Positions 7,708 through 14,345 of a stretch of DNA of 37,878 nucleotides are shown piece by piece; position 1 is the stretch's first letter; each line of letters starts with the position of its first letter. The position numbers and the translations under genes were made by a program. Origin of the DNA: Stutzerimonas azotifigens DSM 17556 (GTDB lineage: Bacteria > Pseudomonadota > Gammaproteobacteria > Pseudomonadales > Pseudomonadaceae); the NCBI RefSeq assembly GCF_000425625.1, contig NZ_KE384414.1, forward strand, positions 33,642 through 71,519, written 5' to 3'. A model generated the notes under the pieces. The model ran no database searches, was not told where the DNA came from, and saw only the letters and a list, made by a program, of their open reading frames with translations.

Positions 7708-8604
7708 TCAAAGCAGTTTCTGATCGGCAGCGAGAACTGTTTTTATTGTCTCGATAAAACCTGAGATCAGCCGATCGGCAACCCGGTCCCTGGGGTAGAT
7801 GACATAGCCGGAATGCCTGATGGCGGGGAGAAAGGGGCGCGCCAGGATGCCCGCATTTCGATAATCCAGCGCTGCCAGCGGGTTGACGATGGCCACGCCC
7901 AGCCCCTGCGCCACCAGGGAGCAGGTGATCGAGCTATAAGAGGTTTCCAGGTTGATGCTGCGAGGAACTCCAGCGCTTTCGAAGGCGTGGTCGACTTCGG
8001 AATACCCCTTGTCGCTCCGGGGGAAGGAAATGTAGCGCTCACCCGCCAGGTCCTGCGGGGTGATGTACGGCTTGTTTTCCAGACGGTGCCCCCGGGGCAT
8101 CACGCATACCGCATCCAGCTCATACAGCTTCTCGACATCCAGCCCATAGGTTTCGTCGAGCTGGGAGACGATACCGAGATCACAGGTCTGGTCGTCCACC
8201 CAGCGTGTCACCGCAGTGGAATGCCCGGTATGGATCGAAATGCTGGCTTCCGGACAGTTCTCGACGAATCGTTTGATGGTGCGTGGAATCAGCCCCAGTG
8301 CCAGGATCTGGATCGCCGCAACGGTCAGCGCTCGGCCACTGAATCGGCGGATTCGCTTGGCCGCCTCATCCAGATGCTGCAGTCCTGCGAAACTGCGCTG
8401 CACCTCCTTGAAGAACGAAACACCATCGCTCGTAGGCGCCAGCCGCCCCGGCAAGCGTTCGAACAGGCGCAAACCGGTCTGGGCTTCGAGTTGAGCGATA
8501 GCCCTGCTGATATTCGGCTGGGAGGTATGAAGAATTCTGGCGGCCGCTGTCGTCGAGCCGGACAGCATGACCGCCCTGAACGCCTCTACCTGGGAAAAAC
8601 GCAT
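7708..8604 (-). CDS. LysR-type transcriptional regulator
   Basis: The 298-residue protein has the N-terminal LysR winged helix-turn-helix (MRFSQVEAFRAVMLSGSTTA, then AARILHTSQPNISRAIAQLE, residues 1-40) and a C-terminal effector-binding domain (ALGLIPRTIKRFVE..., LVAQGLGVAIVNPLAAL). The opening VEAFRAVMLSG resembles OccR/NocR-type opine regulators. I chose ATG 8604, with GGAGG about 10 bases upstream; a GTG one codon earlier is equally possible. It is co-oriented with the transporter and oxidase genes and separated from them by 305 bp, and it probably activates or represses them in response to the substrate (inference). The 305-bp gap contains the inverted repeat at 7436-7474 and otherwise AT-rich sequence without a gene. 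Confidence 0.88.
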   Translation of the reverse strand: MRFSQVEAFRAVMLSGSTTAAARILHTSQPNISRAIAQLEAQTGLRLFERLPGRLAPTSDGVSFFKEVQRSFAGLQHLDEAAKRIRRFSGRALTVAAIQILALGLIPRTIKRFVENCPEASISIHTGHSTAVTRWVDDQTCDLGIVSQLDETYGLDVEKLYELDAVCVMPRGHRLENKPYITPQDLAGERYISFPRSDKGYSEVDHAFESAGVPRSINLETSYSSITCSLVAQGLGVAIVNPLAALDYRNAGILARPFLPAIRHSGYVIYPRDRVADRLISGFIETIKTVLAADQKLL

Positions 8605-8830
8605 CACTATTTCGCCTCCGAGCCTGTCCGACCAACCGTCATGGTTATCCCACGTTATGCCTCCCGGACATGAGCCCTTTGGAGAACGGTGCGCCGATGG
8701 CCCAAGCAAGTACGGGGCCGAGTTTGCCGGCAACCCGCCGCCAGCAAACCTGTCGAGCCCGAACAAAGGGGGGACACCGCTGGAAAGCAAGGAGCCGCGC
8801 CACGACGCGCCGGCAAAGAGCGTTACCTCA

Positions 8831-8961
8831 CTTCCCGTCGCCCCGGCGCAGGCCGGGGACCGATGGCTTGCACCTCGGCACGAACTGGCACCAAGCGTAA
8901 CGGCGACACCCAGGCCCTCGCCTTGCTGGGTAGCGGCCTGCGCCGGGGCGAAGCGAAGGTG
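8831..8961. repeat. Repeat with 16-bp inverted arms
   Basis: The arms CGCCCCGGCGCAGGCC (8839-8854) and GGCCTGCGCCGGGGCG (8935-8950) are perfect reverse complements, 80 bp apart. Outer sequences (CACTTCCC at left, GAAGGTG at right) extend the symmetry imperfectly. It looks like an intergenic palindromic element rather than coding DNA. Confidence 0.6.
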
Positions 8962-8987
8962 TGAACACGAGGCAGGCAGCGCCCCGC

Positions 8988-9078
8988 CCCCGTTCCCTTC
9001 TCCCTCCGTGAGAAGGTGGCCCGCAGGGCCGGATGAGGGAAGCCCCGCGCGCCGGCTCCTCACTCGGAGGGAGAGGGG
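8988..9078. repeat. CTCCC/GGGAG hairpin repeat
   Basis: TTCCCTTCTCCCTCCG near 8994-9008 is mirrored by CGGAGGGAGAGGGG near 9065-9078. The middle holds AGGTGGCCCGCAGGGCCGGA and GATGAGGGA. Related shorter copies are at about 37-82 and 33319-33360. Confidence 0.55.
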
Positions 9079-9156
9079 TGATACGCCTTGGGCCACGGCG
9101 CCGTGCAGGTTCGTTCGCGGTCAAGACCGCGGGATGCTGCGGTGGACATTCAGCGG

Positions 9157-9267
9157 CGTAGGGTGGATGACGGCGCAGCCTCATCCACGCATCGGGTTCG
9201 GCTGATGCTGTGCCGGGCCGAGGATACGAAGCGTGGTGGAAAACGCTGCGCGGTTTTCCACCCTACG
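9157..9267. repeat. 111-bp MITE-like element, copy 1
   Basis: The element is bounded by perfect 11-bp terminal inverted repeats CGTAGGGTGGA (9157-9167) and TCCACCCTACG (9257-9267). Inside are two further hairpins: GGATGA-C-GGC...GCC-TCATCC on the left and GTGGAAAA...TTTTCCAC on the right. A second, 117-bp copy with the same ends and both hairpins lies at 33471-33587. No protein is encoded, so any movement would need help in trans. Confidence 0.7.
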
Positions 9268-9347
9268 GGCAGCACGGCCCCACAGGCAACTCGGTCCCGT
9301 TCCCGGTCAGGCCAAAAGCGCCGCGGTCAAGATTGTTCCCACAAGCG

Positions 9348-9428
9348 CATCGCCCCGAGGGCGGGCGAAAAGCGAACGGCACCCACCGAACTCTGTGGGA
9401 GGGGCGCCCTCGCGGCGACTGCAGGCCG
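9348..9428. repeat. GC-rich CCCTCG/CGAGGG repeat, copy 1
   Basis: The left part holds ATCGCCCCGAGGGCGGGC, and the right part (9393-9428) holds CTGTGGGAGG followed by GGCGCCCTCGCGGCGA. The 36-bp right part matches the reverse complement of 21175-21210 at 34 of 36 positions. The left part resembles 37839-37857. This is a dispersed intergenic repeat family. Confidence 0.6.
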
Positions 9429-9534
9429 AGCCTTGGCTACGCACGGAGGGGATTCGCTCTGCAGTCGAGACAGTTGCTTCCCACCGCTCCCACCTTGCCG
9501 TGCAGGTCGCTATGCACGGAATCGCAATAGACTC

Positions 9535-9569
9535 TTGCTATTTCGCAAATAGTAATTATTCTCAATTGC
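9535..9569 (+). promoter_or_regulatory. Fur box overlapping a promoter
   Basis: Positions 9545-9569 form an imperfect palindrome beginning GCAAAT and ending CAATTGC, with TAATTATTCTC in the middle. This closely matches the Pseudomonas Fur consensus built on AAATGATAATCATTCTC. A likely -35 TTGCTA (9535-9540) and -10 TATTCT (9557-9562), 16 bp apart, place the Fur site on the -10 region, where iron-loaded Fur would block RNA polymerase. The downstream start codon is at 9596. Confidence 0.72.
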
Positions 9570-9595
9570 GAACACGCAAGCCGGAGGACACCTTC

Positions 9596-9859
9596 ATGAC
9601 CTACCTCATCGATGCCTGGCTGGACCGACCCCATCCGTACCTTCGCATTCTCAACCGCCAGACCGGGGCGGTGTGCGTGACGCTCGACGAAACGGCGCTG
9701 GAAGAATTGCGCAATCAGGGCGATCTGGAGCTGGCCGCGCTGAACAGTTGCGAGCCGGGGGTGCTGAAGGAACAGGTGCGTACCCTGTTCCTGTTCAGCT
9801 ATGCGCGTGCCTTGCGGCCGGCGGAGGGCGAAGTGGCCGCCACCGGCCGGCTGTGCTGA
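9596..9859 (+). CDS. Small iron-regulated protein of unknown function (PA4570-like)
   Basis: This 87-residue protein starts at ATG 9596 with GGAGG 8 bases upstream, a strong translation start. It has no transmembrane segment or signal peptide, and three cysteines (27, 52 and the C-terminal residue 87). The segment VRTLFLFSYARALR is amphipathic. A Fur box covers its promoter, so it should be made under iron limitation. I believe it corresponds to P. aeruginosa PA4570, an uncharacterised iron-responsive gene two loci from fklB (PA4572), based on memory and on the same neighbourhood here. Function is unknown. It converges on fklB with only 7 bp between the stops. Confidence 0.78.
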   Translation: MTYLIDAWLDRPHPYLRILNRQTGAVCVTLDETALEELRNQGDLELAALNSCEPGVLKEQVRTLFLFSYARALRPAEGEVAATGRLC

Positions 9860-9866
9860 GGCGGGA

Positions 9867-10484
9867 TCAGAGGACGTCGAGCAGCTCGACGTCAAACACC
9901 AGCACGCTGTGCGGAGGGATGCTGCCGACGCCCTGCGCGCCGTATGCCAGCTCGCTGGGAACGTAGAGACGCCACTTGCTGCCGGCGTTCATCAGCTGCA
10001 GGGCCTCGGTCCAGCCGGCGATCACCCCGCCCACCGGGAACTCCGCCGGCTGGCCGCGCTGGTAGGAGCTGTCGAACACGCTGCCGTCGATCAGGGTGCC
10101 GTGGTAGTGGGTGCGCACGGTATCGTCGCGGCTTGGGCGCGGGCCCTCGCCACTGGCGATCACTTCGTACTGCAGGCCGGACTCGAGCACGACCACCCCG
10201 TCGCGCCTGGCGTTCTCGGCCAGGAACGCACGCCCCTCGCCCGCTGCCGCCTCGGCCTTGACGCGAGCCTCTTCCTGCATGCGCTCGCGAATGGTCTTGA
10301 AGGCCGCGTTGAGCGCTTCCGGCGCCACCTGGCTGGGGGCGTTGGCGAAGGCGTCGCGGATGCCGGCGATCACCGCGTCGAGGCTGATGCCCGGCGGCGG
10401 GTTGTCTCGCAGCTGGTCGCCGAGCTGGCGCCCGATGCCGTAGCTCACGCGGGTTTCGTCGGTGGAAAGGTCGAGGTCGCTCAT
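9867..10484 (-). CDS. fklB: FKBP-type peptidyl-prolyl cis-trans isomerase FklB
   Basis: The 205-residue protein has an N-terminal dimerisation domain of FKBP_N type (VSYGIGRQLGDQL, then helical LNAAFKTIRERMQEE) and a C-terminal FKBP domain: TVRTHYHGTLIDGSVFDSS, FPVGGVIAGWTEALQLM, ASELAYG-type loop PSELAYGAQG and IPPHSVLVFDVELLDV. The active-site aromatic and acidic residues (Y, D, F, V, I, W) are present. There is no signal peptide, so it is the cytoplasmic FklB form rather than periplasmic FkpA. It assists proline isomerisation during folding. The start at ATG 10484 gives the family length; the open frame continues upstream without family similarity. Confidence 0.93.
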   Translation of the reverse strand: MSDLDLSTDETRVSYGIGRQLGDQLRDNPPPGISLDAVIAGIRDAFANAPSQVAPEALNAAFKTIRERMQEEARVKAEAAAGEGRAFLAENARRDGVVVLESGLQYEVIASGEGPRPSRDDTVRTHYHGTLIDGSVFDSSYQRGQPAEFPVGGVIAGWTEALQLMNAGSKWRLYVPSELAYGAQGVGSIPPHSVLVFDVELLDVL

Positions 10485-10567
10485 CGCGGGCTCCAGGGCA
10501 TCGAAAAAGGCCGGCCAGACTAGCACAGCCCCGCCCCTGCCGCACCGCCGCGCGGGCCCGGCGCAGC

Positions 10568-11062
10568 TCAGTGGGAATGCTTGGTGATCTTGTCCAGGTA
10601 GCCCATGGCGAAGGCGGAGAAGACGAAGGTCAGGTGGATGATGACGTACCACATGAGCTTCTCGCTGCCGATCTTCTCGGCGTCCATGAACATGCGCAGC
10701 AGGTGGATCGACGAGATCGCCACGATCGAGGCGGCGACCTTCATCTTCAGCGAGCCGGAATCGATCTTGCCGAGCCAGTCGAGCTTCTCCTTGCCTTCGT
10801 CGACGTTGATCTGCGAGACGAAGTTCTCGTAGCCGGAGAGCATGACCATCACCAGCAGCCCGCCGACCAGGGCCATGTCCACCAGCGACAGCAGCATCAG
10901 GATCAGGTCCGCTTCCGACAGCTCCAGCACCGACGGCAGGATGTGGAAGATTTCCTGGAAGAATTTGATCGCCAGCGCCAGCAGCGCGAAGGCGAGACCG
11001 AAATAGATCGGCGCGAGCAACCAGCGCGCCGCGTACATGCAGTTTTCGAAGAAGCGTTCCAT
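10568..11062 (-). CDS. UPF0114 (YqhA-type) inner-membrane protein
   Basis: The 164-residue protein matches the UPF0114/YqhA family in length and sequence ([20 protein letters not shown] start; [24 protein letters not shown]-terminal [14 protein letters not shown]). It has about three to four hydrophobic segments near residues 10-35, 52-78, 108-123 and 137-156, so it sits in the inner membrane. The biochemical function of the family is not established. It lies 83 bp upstream of fklB on the same strand and may be co-transcribed with it. The ATG at 11062 has no strong ribosome-binding sequence. Confidence 0.88.
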   Translation of the reverse strand: MERFFENCMYAARWLLAPIYFGLAFALLALAIKFFQEIFHILPSVLELSEADLILMLLSLVDMALVGGLLVMVMLSGYENFVSQINVDEGKEKLDWLGKIDSGSLKMKVAASIVAISSIHLLRMFMDAEKIGSEKLMWYVIIHLTFVFSAFAMGYLDKITKHSH

Positions 11063-11166
11063 GAAAGACCGAGTCTGGGGACCTGGCAGGCGAGTATACG
11101 GAGCGCCCGGTCGCAGACAAGCCGGAGCGCGCTATCGACGCACTGCCAAGGTAACAGGATTTGGCG

Positions 11167-11526
11167 TCAGCGCTCCGGTGGCGTCTCGGCCCTCGGCGCG
11201 GGGCTGATCCGGCCGACCGGCCGGCCCAGCTTCGCGTTCAGCCGGCGCAGCTCGGCCTGCATGTGCAGGCGCCAGATGGACGGGTCCTCGGCCTTGTCGT
11301 AGCCCTGGTCACGCAGGCTGCGGACGATGGCTTCGAGCACCGACTCGGCCTTGCGCGAGCCATGGAAGGGCCCCTGCGCCTTGATCGCGGTCGGCTGCGC
11401 ACCGGCCATGCCGGCGGCGCACAATAGGGTCCAGAGGCCGTTCTCTCCGGCGAGGGGACGGATCTCACATTCGATGCGGGTCATGAAACCCAGGCACTGG
11501 CGTGTCAGGCAGAGGCTGTGCGGCAT
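11167..11526 (-). CDS. Conserved hypothetical protein, 119 residues
   Basis: I do not recognise a characterised family. The protein has a compact N-terminal part (MTRIECEIRPLAGENG, LWTLLCAAGMAG) and a charged helical C-terminal part (KAESVLEAIVRSLRDQGYDKA, WRLHMQAELRRLNAKLGRP). I chose ATG 11526 because GAGGA sits 8 bases upstream; the alternative Met at 11484 has none. No signal peptide or membrane helix is seen. It lies between the Lon-like protease gene (152 bp upstream) and the UPF0114 gene on the same strand, as I recall for P. aeruginosa PA4575. Confidence 0.7.
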   Translation of the reverse strand: MPHSLCLTRQCLGFMTRIECEIRPLAGENGLWTLLCAAGMAGAQPTAIKAQGPFHGSRKAESVLEAIVRSLRDQGYDKAEDPSIWRLHMQAELRRLNAKLGRPVGRISPAPRAETPPER

Positions 11527-11678
11527 ACAGGCGGTCCTCGCGGCATGTTCCGGACCGCCCCGGGCGGTCGGAACCCCAAGTAATGTCACGCGGCGGCGAC
11601 ACCGCCCGTGATCTCCTTGTTTGCAGACCCTTGCCGCGCTCCATCGTTCCGCTGCCCCGGCCGCCGACAGCCCGGCGG

Positions 11679-14141
11679 TCAGCCGCCGGCCGCCTTGTCG
11701 CGCCCGCCGGTGGCGATGCGCTCCTTGGCCAGCAGGACCTCCTTCTCGTGCCGCGCCTCCCGCTCGTCGTCGCCCAGTTCGATCTCGGCGATGTCGCGCA
11801 GCCGCTCGACCACCCGCGCATTGACGCTGCCTTCGGGGAAATTGCCCTGCTCGTCGGCGGCGCCGACCGGCTCGCCGACCAGCAGCGCCAGCGCCTCGTC
11901 GACATGGCGCACGGCGTAGACATGGAAGCGCTCCTGGCGTACCGCCTCGAGCACCCGTTCGTCGAGCATCAGCGTCGAGACGTTGGCGAAGGGAATGATC
12001 GCCCCCTGCTCGCCGGTCAGCCCGCGCGCCTCGCAGAGCCGGAAGAAGCCCTCGATCTTCTCGTTCACCCCGCCGACCGCCTGCACCTCGCCGAACTGGT
12101 TGATCGAGCCGGTGATGGCGAAGCACTGCTTGAGCGGCGTGCGCGACAGCGCGGAGATCAGCGTGCAGACCTCGCCCAGCGAGGCACTGTCGCCGTCGAC
12201 GTAGCCGTAGGACTGTTCCAGCGCGATGCTCGCCGAGATCGCCAGCGGGAATTCCTGCGCATAGCGGCTGCCGAGGTAGCCGGTGAGGATCATCACGCCC
12301 TTGGAGTGGATCGGCTGGCCGAGGTTGACCTCGCGCTCGATGTCGACGATGCCCGAGCCGCCCGGATAGACGGTGGCGGAAATCCGCGCCGGCATGCCGA
12401 ACGCCGAATCGCCGACCTCCAGCACCGTCAGCCCGTTGCACTTGCCGATGGCCGCGCCCTCGCTGTCGATCAGGATCACCCCGGCGAGGATGTCTTCGAG
12501 GATGCGCGCCGAGACCCGCCCGGTGCGCGTGGCCTTGGCCTTGAGCGCGCGCTCGATGTGGCCGACGTCGGTCACCTCCTCCTTGGCCAGCTGGCGAATG
12601 AAGTCGGCCTCGCTGACCAGCTGGAAGAGGTCGCCGATGCGCGCCGACAGCCGTCCCTGGTGCTCGGCCAGGCGTGCGCTGTAGGTGGCCAGGCGCGCCA
12701 CGGCGGCGGCGCTCAGCGGCGCCATGCCCTCCTCCGAGGTGCGGGTCTTGAGCAACTGGGCGAACTGTTCGAGGCTGTCCTCGGCGAGCGGCACGTCGTC
12801 GTCGAAGTCCACCAGCACGCGGAACATCTCCTGGAAGTCCGGATCGAGCTCCTGCAGCGTGTAGTACAGCTGCCGCGAGCCAATGATGACCACCTTGACC
12901 TGCAGCGGGATCACCTCCGGGGTCAGGGTCACGGTGGCCAGCCGGCCGAGCTCGGCCAGCGGCGACTCCATCTTCAGTTGGCGCGACAGCAGCGAGCGCT
13001 TGAGCGCGTCCCAGACGAACGGCTCGCCGAGCATCTTCTCCGCCTCCAGCACCAGGAAGCCGCCGTTGGCGCGGTGCAGCGCCCCCGGACGCAGCTGCCG
13101 GTAGCTGGTGTAGAGCGCGCCCTGGTCGGTGCTGTACTCGATGCGGCCGAACAGGTTGTCGTAGGTCGGGTGCGGCTCGAACACCACCGGCGCGCCGCCG
13201 CTGGCGTGATGGCCGACCACCAGGCTCGGGCTGTACTGCTCTTCCAGCATCGCGCGCGTCTGCGCCTCGGAGCGGTTCTCGTCGACCAGCTGCTCGACCA
13301 CCGTCTTCAGCAGGTTCACCTGCACCGCCTGCAGGTAGGCCTCGACCCCGGCGTTCTCCGCCCACTTCTCCGACAGCGGCGCCAGCAGCGGCTGCAGGGC
13401 CTGGGTGATGGTCTCGTCGTTGAGCTGGCGCAGCTGGTTGCTGGATTCGCGCTTCCACTGCGGCAGGCTGGCGAGCTCCTCGTTCAGGCGCACCTCCAGC
13501 GCGGAGATGTCCTCGTGATAGCGCTCGCGCTCGGCCTCCGGCAACTGGGCGAACTCGGCCTCGTCCATCGACTTGCCATCCTTCATCGGGGTGAAGGCGA
13601 TGTTGCTGCTGTCGCGGTAGAGGGCGATCTCCTTCTCCAGCGCGAGCTTCTCGATGACGTCCAGGGCGCGGTCGTAGCGCTGGTTGAAGGCGCGGTCGAT
13701 GGCGCTCTTCTTCTGCTGGAAGCTCGGGTGCTCGAACACCGCCGGGAAGGTCGCCAGCAGGTTGGCGATCAGCTGGCCGACATCCTCGATGAATTCGCTG
13801 GCGCGCCCCGGCGGCAGCTGCAGCACGCGCGGCTCGCGCGGTTCGTCGAAGTTGTTGACGTACACCCAGTCGGCCGGGGTCTCCAGGCGCTTGCCCTCGG
13901 CCTTGAGGTAGCGGTTGACGAAGGAAAAGCGGCCGGTACCCGACTCGCCCATCACGTACACGTTGTAGCCCGGGCGCGGCATGGCCACGCCGAACTGCAG
14001 GGCCTCGACCGCGCGCTCCTGGCCGAGCACGCCGAGGAAGGGCTCGAGTTCGTCGGTGGTCTGGAAGTTGAACTGGTCGGGATGGAACGGGCGGGTCAGC
14101 GCATCGGGCGCCAGGCGCAGGCCGGCAACGGGTTCGGGCAT
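11679..14141 (-). CDS. Lon-like ATP-dependent protease (AAA_32/LonH-type)
   Basis: The 820-residue protein has an N-terminal AAA_32-type ATPase region (VLGQERAVEALQFGVAM, VYVMGESGTGRFSF, residues 38-74), a long helical insert (about 140-310), a second ATPase part (GRIEYSTDQGALYTSYRQ, RANGGFLVLEAEKML) and a C-terminal Lon protease domain. The catalytic dyad is Ser652 (VDGDSAS) and Lys695 (GGVNEKIEGF), 43 residues apart as in Lon. It lacks the Lon substrate-binding N-domain. It should degrade cytoplasmic proteins; substrates are unknown. Arg71 replaces the usual Walker A lysine. ATG 14141 has AAGGA upstream. Confidence 0.88.
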   Translation of the reverse strand: MPEPVAGLRLAPDALTRPFHPDQFNFQTTDELEPFLGVLGQERAVEALQFGVAMPRPGYNVYVMGESGTGRFSFVNRYLKAEGKRLETPADWVYVNNFDEPREPRVLQLPPGRASEFIEDVGQLIANLLATFPAVFEHPSFQQKKSAIDRAFNQRYDRALDVIEKLALEKEIALYRDSSNIAFTPMKDGKSMDEAEFAQLPEAERERYHEDISALEVRLNEELASLPQWKRESSNQLRQLNDETITQALQPLLAPLSEKWAENAGVEAYLQAVQVNLLKTVVEQLVDENRSEAQTRAMLEEQYSPSLVVGHHASGGAPVVFEPHPTYDNLFGRIEYSTDQGALYTSYRQLRPGALHRANGGFLVLEAEKMLGEPFVWDALKRSLLSRQLKMESPLAELGRLATVTLTPEVIPLQVKVVIIGSRQLYYTLQELDPDFQEMFRVLVDFDDDVPLAEDSLEQFAQLLKTRTSEEGMAPLSAAAVARLATYSARLAEHQGRLSARIGDLFQLVSEADFIRQLAKEEVTDVGHIERALKAKATRTGRVSARILEDILAGVILIDSEGAAIGKCNGLTVLEVGDSAFGMPARISATVYPGGSGIVDIEREVNLGQPIHSKGVMILTGYLGSRYAQEFPLAISASIALEQSYGYVDGDSASLGEVCTLISALSRTPLKQCFAITGSINQFGEVQAVGGVNEKIEGFFRLCEARGLTGEQGAIIPFANVSTLMLDERVLEAVRQERFHVYAVRHVDEALALLVGEPVGAADEQGNFPEGSVNARVVERLRDIAEIELGDDEREARHEKEVLLAKERIATGGRDKAAGG

Positions 14142-14269
14142 CGGGAATCCTTGCGTGTATGGCGTGGGCCATGTGGGTTGCGGGTCATTCTGGCCCCGCC
14201 ACCGATCACCTGCAAGGCCGCATTCGACCTGCCTGCGACACCCGGGCGCAGGCGCCCGCGCCGCTTCGC

Positions 14270-14283
14270 TTGACCGGGATCAA
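14270..14283 (+). promoter_or_regulatory. Anr/FNR box upstream of cytochrome c peroxidase
   Basis: TTGAC-CGGG-ATCAA matches the FNR/Anr consensus TTGAT-N4-ATCAA with one mismatch. It lies 63 bp upstream of the peroxidase start codon, a spacing that allows activation at about -41.5. Anr control of this peroxidase is known in Pseudomonas, which supports the call. Confidence 0.72.
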
Positions 14284-14345
14284 GACCCGTTCGCGGCAAA
14301 AAGGGCTTCCTGAAGCCGTAACCCAGCGACACGGAAACCATCCCC

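Larger units (their letters stand above)
8605..9544. other. About 0.94 kb without a gene, filled with palindromic repeats
   Basis: No open frame here has a believable start, RBS or family match. The longest frames simply translate the repeats (peptides such as APAQAGDRW and FPSPSVRRWPAGPDEG). At least four distinct repeat types follow one another: 8831-8961, 8988-9078, 9157-9267 and 9348-9428, each listed separately. The stretch separates the accessory catabolic module from core genes. Confidence 0.65.

Noticed and set aside
8567..9205. Open frame of about 210 codons after the LysR gene start
   Set aside because: It overlaps the LysR 5' end in antisense and then only translates repeat sequences; no RBS and no family match.
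9867..11120. A 417-residue fusion of FklB with an upstream domain
   Set aside because: The upstream part is the antisense or out-of-frame reading across the UPF0114 gene on the same strand; FKBP family length and start fit the ATG at 10484.
11502..14273. Very long open frame opposite the Lon-like protease gene
   Set aside because: It lies antisense to a gene with clear family motifs; open antisense frames are expected at this GC content. Its translation is low-complexity (runs of Leu, Gln, Arg and His) and matches no family I know.
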